Shown here piece by piece: positions 1 to 10,129 of a stretch of 64,000 bases of DNA. Under the pieces are notes generated by a model. It worked only from the letters and a program-made list of their open reading frames with translations. It was not told the origin of the DNA and ran no database searches. Source of the DNA: Hoplostethus atlanticus (Eukaryota > Chordata > Actinopteri > Trachichthyiformes > Trachichthyidae); the NCBI GenBank assembly GCA_034670405.1, contig JAXDDX010000018.1:186501-250500 (forward strand), written 5' to 3'. A program made the translations under genes and the position numbers. Positions within the stretch are counted from its first letter, which is position 1. Each line of letters starts with the position of its first letter.

Positions 1-1002
1 CTGACACAGGGAATTCTCATCCATGGAGGTGAATGTATACGTCGAACTAGAAACATAACCTTCAATTATTGTTTGTATCATGGCGCAATGCAAAGTGTCA
101 CTATAATGTGATATAATATGATGTATAGGTCCAGCGGCTGTTCCTATCAGACTTTCTGTGGAGGGTGACCTGTCCAACATGACTCCTGAGTCCTACTCCA
201 GCTCTGTGGTAGAGGGAGGAGTACTGCTGGGAGCTCTGAGGAGACTACAGGAAACACACCAGCACTTCAAGTAAGTTCATACATTTGTGAAATACCTTTT
301 AATAACACCGACATCCTTTTCTGTGCGAGAAAAGCACTGCATCTCTTTATCTTCGATTGGAAACTCACTCGTGCCCTCCACGCGTCGCCAGGTTCACAGT
401 GAAGGAAGATCCAGACTTTGGCCCGTTTCTGGAGAGTGTGAATGGAGTAGCTGGGAATGAGGGAGAGCAGACGTACTGGGAGATCCTGTCAGAAGCCTCA
501 GGGGAATACACCAGGCTGGATGTGGGTGAGTACCACCATGCAGTAGATCTGAGTAAGACTCAATGAGCCAGGAGTATTGCTTGTCCTTCTACTTACTGAC
601 TTAGCAGACTGTCAAGACTATAATGTGATTATTTTCTATGTAAAATTGTATTGTTATGACAACATTGCATTATATTTTATTGTCTTGTTATGTTCTTGTT
701 ATTTTGTTATTTTTAAATATGAAAAGATTGCTTATTCTACAGCACTATGTAACTTAAAAAGAGTATAAAAACAGGTCTTCCTCTTCTTCTTCTAATTATT
801 ACATACATTGACACCATGTCAATAGAATAATAGGACACTGTGTGCCCTCAGACTGTATGTGTGTGTGTGTGTGTGTGTGTGTGCTGAAGTATCACTACTA
901 AAACCATGTACACGTGTCTTCTTCACAGGAATCGGCTGCTACCAACCCAAAGCAAATGAACACATCATCCTTAGGTTCAGCACTTGGTCCAAACATTCAT
1001 GA
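1..1002 (+). CDS. Transcobalamin/intrinsic factor family protein, C-terminal part (3' end of gene)
   Basis: These are the last exons of a cobalamin (vitamin B12) binding protein; the 5' part lies outside the window. Exons read by splice sites are 1-28 (partial), 132-270, 392-525 and 929-1002, with phases 1, 2 and 1 that join without a break. Seen: the frame contains SVNGVAG, QTYWEIL, a YQP motif and a final ILRFSTW, then a stop at 1000-1002. Known: the C-terminal beta domain (DUF4430) of transcobalamin and intrinsic factor has the same order (SxNGVAG, TYWxFLSG, Y-P, EHIxxRF). That domain closes over B12 bound by the N-terminal alpha6/alpha6 barrel. The protein should be secreted, but the signal peptide is not in the window. 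Transcobalamin 2-like and intrinsic factor-like paralogues cannot be separated from this fragment, so no symbol is given. Confidence 0.85.
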
Positions 1003-2691
1003 CCTGCATAGTTTTGCCTTCAGTCTTCAACTATCAGAGTCAGAAGCGACGGTCCTCGACGAAGGATTTACTTTTACTTTTGCACGCATGCCAATCTATA
1101 GCATACCTAAATCCCTGCAGTCTGCAAGATGGTGCTATTGTACGTATTCTGACGTGCAATATGTGAGAATATGCGCAACAATAACATCTAGCAACCTCGC
1201 AGGGTCTTTATCGAGCCAATCATCCATCAAAATGAAAATAAGCTGGTGAGTTTGTGCTTCTGATTTTGAACTGCCCTCTAAATATCAAACAAATGAAGGA
1301 GTGACACCTGGTTGAAAAATATTTAACATTTATTTACATTCTGAGAGGGTTGTTTCTTGTTTCTTCGACAAATTATAATTGATCCAGTTGTTTGTCAAAA
1401 AAAAACCAAAAACAAACTATGGACCAACAAGAATGAAAACAACAAGTTAAAATGGAAGTGGAAGAATGCAATGCCAGTATTTCAAGAAAGTTGAGTAAAG
1501 CTGGAGGTAAGGTGGTGCATAGTGAGAGAGAAATGTGTCCTGGCATGTTAGCCATTTAAAGTCTGTTTAAGGAAACAATTAAAGAGTTACACTAGATTTA
1601 CTGTTTATTGTAACTAGTTAATGAAAAGCTCTAGTTATGTTGGATAGTTAAGAAAAAATTCTACTTTGGTCATTTGCTTGTTTGACTTTGGATAGGTCTG
1701 CAGTCCATTTTCAAATGCACAAAACATCATGTGACATTCATACATGTCCAGCCAATGTGTGAACGCTATTGAGAAATAAAGATTTGAGGTTACAAAGATC
1801 ATTCCATTCGTTTTTGTGCTATTTTTTGACACTACCCGTGAATAAAATGTACACTTAAGAAATCCAAACCCATGATTTGCCCGTGCTGAGCCCCTCTTTA
1901 AGCTCCTTGGGGGAAGCCACCTCCTCCTGGGTGGGTAACAAGATTAAGGTTTCAGCTCATTCCAGGGACACATGGACTGGGCAGGTGAAGGAAGAGGAGG
2001 AGCCGCTAATCTCTCTCCCTCTCTCAGAAACATAACCACGCACACACCGGCACTTTTTGACTCTCATCCTCTCACTCATATCGCTTTATTGGTTCCTTCT
2101 TATTTACCTTTCTCACTCTCACACCATCTCTACCATGTAGGAATGTTCAGATGTGCCCACGTGAAGTGATCTGTCAAAACACTTTGAAATACTGCTATTG
2201 CTCATAACTCAGAGGGTTTTTGAACCCGCCGCAATGAAGTCTTCTCATCAAACTGGATACGCCGACATTGAGGAGAAAAGCGATCGTCTTCACAGTCCCA
2301 CAGAGATTTATTCTGCAAACATCAACGTTTTGGTCCGTTTGATCTGTACCACAGCATCCACACACGGATGAAACGCCGGTGAATTGAAATCACTGAGGAT
2401 CTGTGCTGTACATGCTTGTCCATGTCTCTCTATTTCATTTGATGTCTCTCTCTGCAGTCAACACACTGGTTCTCCACCATGTTTTAGCGTGCAGATAAAG
2501 CTAAAAGATGAAACAAAAAAAACATGAGAACACGAGAAAAGATATTGTTAGTGTGTTTGTTTATGTAATTCCTCAAATAATAAGACAGCAAACACAAATC
2601 CATGTAAGTGCAGTTTCTATTAACAACATTGAAGTGCATTGAGACAACTTTGCCAAAGCATTCATATTCCATCACAGTCAACCAAGTCCAT
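1003..2691. other. Intergenic region between convergent genes
   Basis: This stretch holds the 3' ends of two convergent genes: the cobalamin-binding gene on + and the sushi-domain gene on -. I see no coding exon. A reverse-strand AATAAA at 2307-2312 (read as TTTATT on +) may serve the minus-strand gene. The remainder is AT-rich and unremarkable. Confidence 0.6.
1775..1780 (+). terminator. Candidate polyadenylation signal of the cobalamin-binding gene
   Basis: An AATAAA hexamer lies about 770 bp after the stop codon of the cobalamin-binding gene. It is the first good hexamer on this strand, but cleavage here is inferred only. Confidence 0.35.
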
Positions 2692-3943
2692 CTATTCCGA
2701 CGGGGGCTCACCACAAGATATAGAGCAGTCACAAATGCAGGGGGCACATTGGGAAAAGAAGCGCTTCCAGCCAGTCTCCTTCTTCTTACAGTTGTATATG
2801 TGGGTGCAGCCTTGTTTGGGGGGGCCAAAGTAGCTCTTATATGTGCAGGTAGAGGAGCAGGTCCCATTCAACTCCCTCTCATTGATCTCGATGCGTTCCC
2901 GCTGACACATCCCTAAACCGGAGGGGGAAAGGGGAATATGAAAAAAAAAAGGGAATGGGGAGAGGAGCAGTAGATCTGCACTGAGGACGTTGCTCTTGTC
3001 AGGTAGAGTGTCGTCAGCAATAAACTAAAAAGGAGCCGATCATCAGCTATTAGGAATCAAGAAACCCAGTCAGTCTGATGGGCGTTTACTCACGGAGGCA
3101 GGCAGGTTTTGGGGTCCAGAGGCCGTTGGACTGACAGGATCTGGTAGGGTCTCCCACCAGCATGAAGCCAGGGGCGACAGGCATAGCTCACCACAGAGCC
3201 GACCTGCGAGTCATTACCGTACACCACGCCGTTGTAGTCCACATCTGGCTTCCCGCAGGTCACTGCCACACGAAGGACGACAAAGACAAAGCAAAACATG
3301 AGAGAATCCACGACTCTTTGAGGAGACGGTCAGATTATTTGATCAGATACGAAGACTGCAGTTTCACCATATGTCTGTCTCGGCAGTGTCATGTAATATA
3401 TTTTTTGTAAACAACGAGCCAATCACAGTCCAACCTCTGCACAGGGACTTGAAGCCAAACCAGCAACAGTTGGAGTCTCCGCAGGGATCTCTCTTCAGCT
3501 CCTGGTGCCTCCCCTTACAGCCTCCCAAACAAATGGGCGCTGTCCCAGACCAATATGTGTCGTCCGTGAAGTTTGGCTGGGGAATCCATTCAGTCTCACC
3601 TACGGCATGTCACTTCTGTTAGCTTATCTAAATACCACACTGGATATGTAACAAACACCCAAATAAGGAATAAAGTAATAAGGGTTCTTAAGCCTTTTCC
3701 ATGCAGAACCCATATACCATCCATATATCCAAGTTACTACTTAGCTGGGGGTCCATAAGAGGTTGACCCACAACCCAATGGGTCCTGCCCCATGACAACA
3801 AACCAGAAAATAAAAAATAACAACATCATATCAGCGTGTTAGGAGATCTTACCACTTCCTTCCCCTTCTCCTATCGATTCAGGCAGCTGAGTGAAGGCTG
3901 TGTGCAAGGACCCCAACACCAGCAGCAGTGGATATAATCTCAT
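2692..3943 (-). CDS. Small secreted cysteine-rich protein with a sushi (CCP) domain; frame disrupted in exon 3
   Basis: Four coding exons on the minus strand: 3943-3853 (start MRLYPLLLVLG, a signal peptide), 3599-3435, 3262-3094 and 2912-2692 (stop). All junction phases are 1. Exon 2 carries a WSGTAP motif and a cluster of six cysteines. Exon 3 is a sushi/CCP module starting CGKPDVDYNG and ending SNGLWTPKPACL. Exon 4 is a lysine- and cysteine-rich tail with CTYKSY, WKRFFSQC and CICDC. Exon 3 is 169 bases, one more than its phases allow. The sushi consensus jumps frame at a run of four G at 3171-3174 (+ strand), where three would restore CRPGFML. Without the extra base the protein would be about 214 residues. 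The disruption is either a homopolymer sequencing error or a real lesion. The exon 2 donor (GTTGGA) is weak. I do not recognise the family; a secreted or matrix role is inferred only from the signal peptide and sushi fold. Confidence 0.75.
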
Positions 3944-4554
3944 GGTGCTCGTTCTTCTGTTGCGATCACTGTTCCCCTGGAAAGCTGCAGATGAATATAT
4001 TGGTCCAGTCCGAGAACGGCGAGCCTAGGTCATACTGCTGCCGGGTGATGGTCTGTGCATCACTCTTGCAAAGTTAAGAGCCATAAAGCCATTAGAAGCC
4101 ATGCATGAGTTATTGTGCACGAGTTCCCTGACTCCCAGAATGAGGAAGCAGAGTGCAGTGAGTGACGCTTACACTAAGCTCTGTGTGCTGGCTAATCTTC
4201 TAAACATGGCTAATACCACTAGAGATGCTGTGACTTGTTGTTTATCACAGTGTAGCTCACCTGACTGCAGTAGTTTTTTTTTTATAAAATCAAGGCAAAA
4301 CAATAGGAAATTGGATAAGATCACATTGTATTGTTAAACATCAGCATTGCTTTTATTGTGTGAATGTTTGCTGCACATGCACCGGCATCATTATGTAGCT
4401 TTAAGTTGTGCAAAGAAAAAAAAAATCTGCCCATTAAATATTTGTCTTATCTTTTCCGTAAGAACGTCTCGCAATAGCAGGACGTTTTCATCCAGACAGA
4501 TCAAAGGCTCACTAAGTGGATTAACCCAAGTGTGCCCTCACCCACGCCGTCTTT

Positions 4555-4555
<1 letters not shown>

Positions 4556-4598
<43 letters not shown>
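4556..4598. repeat. (CA)n microsatellite
   Basis: About 21 uninterrupted CA units, read directly from the sequence. It is intergenic, with no coding role. Confidence 0.95.
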
Positions 4599-4604
<6 letters not shown>

Positions 4605-4715
4605 TGTCTTGTTTCAAGTTTCACAGCTTTCATTAATACTACTGGGTTAGGTTGGTGATTTTGACTACATGCATGAATAGCATAAGGCCTTTAATACTCA
4701 GTAATACTCCAGTTG

Positions 4716-4718
<3 letters not shown>

Positions 4719-4773
<55 letters not shown>
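4719..4773. repeat. (GA)n microsatellite
   Basis: About 27 uninterrupted AG units directly before the LINE relic. It is a purine-only strand tract. Confidence 0.95.
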
Positions 4774-4776
<3 letters not shown>

Positions 4777-4799
4777 TGGCTCAGTGACCAATTGGCTAT

Positions 4800-5130
4800 A
4801 GAAAAAGGAAGGAAGATACAAACAGACATGGCTGCCCAGAGAGGCGCGTGTATGTGGTCACTGCTGGACAGGGGAGGTATAAACGGAGAGGCACTTCCTC
4901 CTCCACTGTGAGAAGTTCTCCTCATTAAGAAATGTCTACCAATGGCGAAATATCAAAGACAGTATCGAACTTCCCAACGTTAACCCCAGAGGAGAAACTA
5001 CCAGTCCTCCTGGGTGAAGGGACAGCTGCTCCTCTAGCAGCCAAAGATCCATCTGCCTGCCACAGCCTGAGGGAATCACAACGATTAAATCCAGAAAAGT
5101 ACTGTGTAAGATTGGATTACCTTTGACCAC
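4800..5130 (+). mobile_element. Degenerate non-LTR retrotransposon (LINE) fragment, C-terminal part of ORF2
   Basis: Read on +, the stretch encodes a broken version of the C-terminal tail common to fish LINE polyproteins. A CGHC knuckle with a preceding basic stretch is followed by TERHFLLHCEKFSSLR. After a stop and a change of frame comes LLGEGTAAP and then ACHSLRE. The CxxC...HxxxxC spacing and the LLGE...ACHxLR ending are the recognisable marks. There is at least one in-frame stop (codon TAA just before TERHF) and one frame change, so the copy is dead. The clade is not certain from this fragment, and no target-site duplication was found. Confidence 0.65.
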
Positions 5131-6104
5131 CAGGTGTGAATTTATTGCTGATGAACACCGGGGCATCTTTCAGTTATGCATCACATTTTCCCAGCATGCA
5201 TATGAAGACGCAAACAAACACGGGGTTGACAAGTGAAAAGGTGCTGAAGGAGTTGCAACATTCCTCAAATGGGTAACCAACCTGGATCCTCTGAACCTGC
5301 CCTGCCAGTTACCCGTCATACAAATGGGTGCAACTTACCAAGCAAGGAACATTAACTGGCACAGTGCGTGTTCTTACTGTGCAACATTAAACAGGTGTAA
5401 ACAACGTAGAGACAAAAACAACTTCAAATATGACTTTTGAGAACATTTTATGTCACAAGAGGTTTATTCAAGTTGTAGATCAGGCATAAAAAAATACACA
5501 TTCCCTCAAAAATGAGGTAAGTCCTCAATGTTGGCTTCAACTCATTCAGTTAAATCCTAATGGTCACGCTCCATTCTGGGGACTCGTGATTTGAGCCCTG
5601 ATGTGACCGATGTATTCCTCAAATTTCTCAAATTCTTAACTTTGTCCAAAAGGGGACAGGGATTTGAACTGGGAGAGAACATCTGCTGTGGGGCAGTGCT
5701 GCATTAGACACGCAATATATGGGATGCTATAGTAAAAAATAAAAATTAATGAATAGAAAATGATTTACAAGTATTGGTAAACAGTAAACCCACAGGCTCT
5801 GCATTAGCAACAAAATACATAAGGTTTATCACCTAATATAGGTTTACAATCAAGATGGGTCATCAATGTATTATTTCCCCCAATACTTTTATTTACACGC
5901 TTGAATTTATTGTCTATCTAAACAATCCATTCTCTTTGAAACCTGAGCTACACCTTTAGTTAAAATAAGTTAAAATTAATATCAAAAATACAGTCTGACT
6001 TCTAGCCCTCATTAAATGCTCAAAAAGTCCAAGAGAGCCCACATACACTTGCTGCGTAGCAGAGTAATGGCACAGCTGAGGACATAAAGTCCTGTCAAGT
6101 ATAG

Positions 6105-6145
6105 TGTGTGTGTGTGTGTGTGTGTGCGTGTGCGTGTGTGCGTGC
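6105..6145. repeat. (TG)n microsatellite at the hinfp 3' end
   Basis: A TG repeat with a few CG interruptions begins only some 16 bp beyond the hinfp stop codon, so it is expected to be transcribed in the hinfp 3' UTR (as CA repeats in the mRNA). Confidence 0.9.
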
Positions 6146-6161
6146 AGGGCTGACATGGCTG

Positions 6162-8523
6162 TCAAACCACTTGCATTCCTAGCTGCTTAGCAGTATCCTG
6201 AAGCTGCAGCATGACAGTGTCCTCCCCTGCTTGTGACAAGCCTCCAGTCAGAACATAGAACATCCCTTCTTCCCGATCCCCGTCCACGGTGCCGACAGGC
6301 TGCTCCTCAGTCCTCTGCTCCTCCGCCAGCAGCACCCCTCGCAGCTCCACCTGTATCTCTGCGGGGGCTGCGGCGTCGGCTTCTTCTCCCAGCCCCAGGC
6401 CCTCTGTCTGGGCAGTGTCCTCGTCCTCCTCCCCTTGTCTGTCATGCCTTTCCCTCATCAGCTGCTCCGTCAGTTCCACACTCTCGTAGCGAATCAGCTG
6501 CAGACGCATGAAGCCGTCCTCGTGCTCCTTATACCTGAGAGATACACAGTAACAGAGATGGCCTGTGCCGGACCAGATACTGCAGTACTGGAATCAGTTG
6601 AGGTGCACTAACGTGAGGCTTACCTGAACCTGGGGTGTCCAGAGGGCCATTTGAACTGGTGCTTTTTGCGCAGGTGGACTGTCAGGTTGTTGCCCCTGGT
6701 GAAGCACTGATCGCACACGTGGCACTTGTAGCGGGCCACAAAATCCCCCTGATAAGACAGTCAGAAACAACACATCTTAGGATCCATAAATAACATTAAA
6801 CTCCCTATACGAGTGCAAATTATTTAAAAGCCTCCCCCTCTGACCTCATGTTCTCTTTTGTGGTGAATCTTCATGGTGCGGAGGGTGCGAGAGCTAAAGT
6901 CACAGCCAGGAACGTCACAGCGGTACGCCGGCTCACTGCTGTGGGTCTCCAGGTGTTTACGCAAGTCGATCAGATTCTTACAGCTAAAAGCATAAAATAG
7001 TGAAGGAGGGTTAAGAAAGCATCTTTGCAAGTGTGTCTTTCCTTCATCCGCTTTGATCTTATAATGACACAATCTTATATTTCCACTGGCTGCGGCTTCA
7101 GAGGATGTTCTACCTGTACTCGCAGTATTCACAGCTGTATGGCTTCTCATTACTGTGGCGGAACTTGATATGGTTGCGCAGCGATGAGGGTGAAGGACAG
7201 GTCATGTCACACAGAGGGCATTTGTAGTGGTTCACTACCAGCAAAGAAAGAAAAAACAATGATAGAGTCAAATCACCTTTGAGCACCGAGTTCAATCCTG
7301 CAGAGCTGCTTGTTATATACAGTCAAGCACTACGAAGGAACTGACCGTGGGTCCTCATGTGGTCTCTCAGTAGTCTTTCAGTTGCAAAACGTTTGGAGCA
7401 GTGGGAACACTGGAACCTCTGACCTACAACACATATACAGGCTTATTAGATGTTAGGAACTAAGTTACTAAGTTGCAAACACTGCTATTATGTCCCTGCC
7501 AGTATTCCATAGTCTACGATTTCACCTTCCATGGCGCTCTGCCGTTTGATGTGGTCAAAAAACTTGGTGTTGTTGGCGTACATCCCCCCGCAACCTGGAC
7601 AAGCTACAACCTTCTCCTGGGTGTGGCTACGCAGGTGCTCCCGCAGCTTAGGACGCCCTTTCACTGTGGCTTCGCAATCTGGAGAATGACAGACAACAGG
7701 ACGTGGATTCACCATCAACTGTGTTCATGTTTAGTTACCCTGTGACATTTCTGAACTATAAATGAACCTTCACAATTGATGATGCTCAATAGACACACCT
7801 TTCCATCCACAGTGCAATAAGCATTCACTATCTCCAGCTGGAATGTCTATACACAGACTGTGCATCTCCACATGGCGGTAGAACCACTCTGGGTTCTCAT
7901 ATGGGGATTGCTGTAACCACAAACACACACAGAGGGAAGAATTATATTGTCAATGCCAACATTTTCATTTTCTTTTCAGGGCAATCTTGCTTTACTCCAT
8001 CAGCAGTAGCCTTACCTCACACTCCTCCCAAAGGCAGATGAAGTTGTCTGGGATTTCAGGGATGATGTTGCGGTTCTGGTAGCCGATGGAGCAGCTGCCA
8101 ACGCTGGGCTGGGCATTCAACACCTGCTGACCCCACTGCTTCAGCTTAGTATGATAACAGTGGAAGAACAGATGGCGTCGCAGCTCTTCAGGACCCTCCA
8201 CAGAACAGAAACCACAATCTCTCCACAGGCAGTTGTGCTCCCCTGGGTCAAAAAACAAAGAAGCAAAACTGTTAGCTTTTGCATCTACTTTTATAGTGAC
8301 GCTTCAACGGTAAATGGTGCAAGCCTAACTGATGTTCACCTGGAACAGTTTCCTTCTCCTCACCTACTGTTTCTTCGTCCTCTTCTGCCATGTTGAAGGC
8401 GTTAAGGTGACCCTCGGCGTGCTTGCAGAAGTTCTCCATCCGACTGAACGACTCCTGACAGGATCCCCATTCACACTCCAGCTCAAGTGGTATTTTTTTC
8501 TGTATCCGTTTGTTGGGTGACAT
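6162..8523 (-). CDS. hinfp: Histone H4 transcription factor HINFP (MIZF), zinc-finger protein
   Basis: HINFP binds the site II element of histone H4 promoters and drives H4 transcription at the G1/S transition in the nucleus. Nine coding exons on the minus strand: 8523-8340, 8242-8016, 7910-7799, 7678-7526, 7423-7346, 7234-7114, 6983-6845, 6748-6624 and 6534-6162. The phases sum to 1512 bases, 503 residues plus stop (human is about 517). About nine to ten C2H2 fingers are visible. They start at [19 protein letters not shown] and include CLWRDCGFC...[65 protein letters not shown] and [18 protein letters not shown]. The family marker [18 protein letters not shown] links the last finger to an acidic, Glu/Ala-rich tail. 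The start ATG is followed by [10 protein letters not shown], and no upstream in-frame exon is needed. The gene lies tail to head with dpagt1. Confidence 0.97.
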
Positions 8524-10129
8524 CTCCGTGGGTCAAAGCTGGGCTCAAACAGTATTTCACTAAGACATACTCGAGGTGAAGCTAAAAACTCTCCCAGGTT
8601 TGACCATCACCACCCGCCAGGTACCAGCTAACATCGGCTACTGCTTTGGTACCAGTGTGACCAAAACCACCCGGCGGACCTAAGAGAGCCTCGCCGACAT
8701 TATTTCTGCTAACTTGTTACGTTTAGAGGAAAGAAAATATGACCACGCATCAAATTATTACTTGAATGAAGGAGTTTAAATATAATTACTCACTGTTTTT
8801 GAACTGGTGTAAACATCCAAACTGGTTTAACCAATCACAAGAACCCTTGTATCTGACATGTATGCGCGGGCTGTGTACCGCTGAAATGCGTCCTCAGAAA
8901 ACGAAGAATAGTACAATAGTTCCGGGCGTAATATCCATTGGCTGTTAGTACTCGTCTACATTTATTTTTTCGTTTAAAATTCATGTCAGTTATTTCTCTA
9001 TTAGCAATATTCCAAATAATGTCATAAACACAAAGTTATAATTAAATTCTGCGCACTTTTATTGTCCACTCGAGCCTTTCAAGAGTAAACACGTTGTCTC
9101 ACAGTCTACGAAAAGCATAATAGTCCAGTGTCAAAACAAGTTGACTTCACATTGATGCTTGCTGAATTTTTAACTGCAAAAATTACATATTCCTTCAGTC
9201 ATAAGTAACTTGTTTTCATAAAAATACACCTATGTATCCAATAATACCAAGAAAAGTAAAAACAATCAGTTCTCTCTAAAGACCATCCTGTTGTCCTCAT
9301 ACCCTCCACCTTCCTTAGAATTGAAGTAAGTTTAAGAAGACCCCAGACATTAATCTAATTTAAACTAACTTTCCCTGTTTCCACTTTATCATCAGTGATG
9401 GTCTTCAGATTGTGAATGGCTTCCTTCCTTTTTCACTGCTTTTCACCATATGGTGACTATTCAGTGCTCAGTTGTTCATTCAGAGGGAAAGAAAAATAGC
9501 AATTTCCCAAATGCATGTATTGATGATTCAGTCAAATAAAATATGAGTGTGTACATTTTCCCCATGCCCTTTATTTTGCCTCGGGAGAGGAGAGATAAGC
9601 AATTAATCACTATGCGAACATTTTCATCTTTTTGGAGCACTTCAATAAGAATTCATGAACAGTCAGCCATTGATGTGAGCTGCTCAGGACACCCAAAGTC
9701 ACCCCCACTTACTCACTTTCCTCATAAAAACCTGGTATAAAAAATATACTTCAAGCGTGGAAAAAAAAGGCAAAGGCCCCAGGTACAGTCATAAATGTAG
9801 TGTCTAAGGCCCTAGTTTTCCAGTGGGAACATTTTACTGTTTGAAATTACTGATATTCAGAGTTGAAGGAGAAAACCCAGACTGTTGATGGTGACAGCAG
9901 ATCCTTAGGCAAACTGATGTTGGCAGTGTGCATGTTAAAAAGTGAAAATGTTCCAATATCGCTTTAAACCTTCTACTTTACTGTAGTCTTTACTGTCGGT
10001 AAAGTCTGAGGCCAAAAAGTAACAGTGAGGTAATGGCATCTATCTAAAGGCAGATGAACAATAAGCCAGTAAAATAACAATCTTCATATTCTTCATATTC
10101 TCAGATTTCTCTCCCGGCTGCAGACCTGC
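8524..10129. other. hinfp upstream region and dpagt1 3' UTR
   Basis: Both flanking genes are on the minus strand, so this stretch combines the dpagt1 3' untranslated region (right) and the hinfp 5' region (left). An inverted CCAAT motif (ATTGG) lies near 8937, next to a TTCCGGGCG sequence near 8920 that fits an ETS-type site in a TATA-less promoter; this is inference. A reverse AATAAA near 9569 could end dpagt1 transcripts. No coding exon is seen. Confidence 0.55.

Larger units (their letters stand above)
3944..6161. other. Intergenic region with simple repeats and a LINE relic
   Basis: Between the start of the sushi gene and the 3' end of hinfp (both minus strand). It holds a CA repeat at 4556-4598, a GA repeat at 4719-4773, a LINE remnant at about 4800-5130, and a TG repeat at about 6105-6145 that abuts the hinfp stop codon. 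No other coding potential is convincing. The hinfp 3' UTR should occupy part of the right side. Confidence 0.6.
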
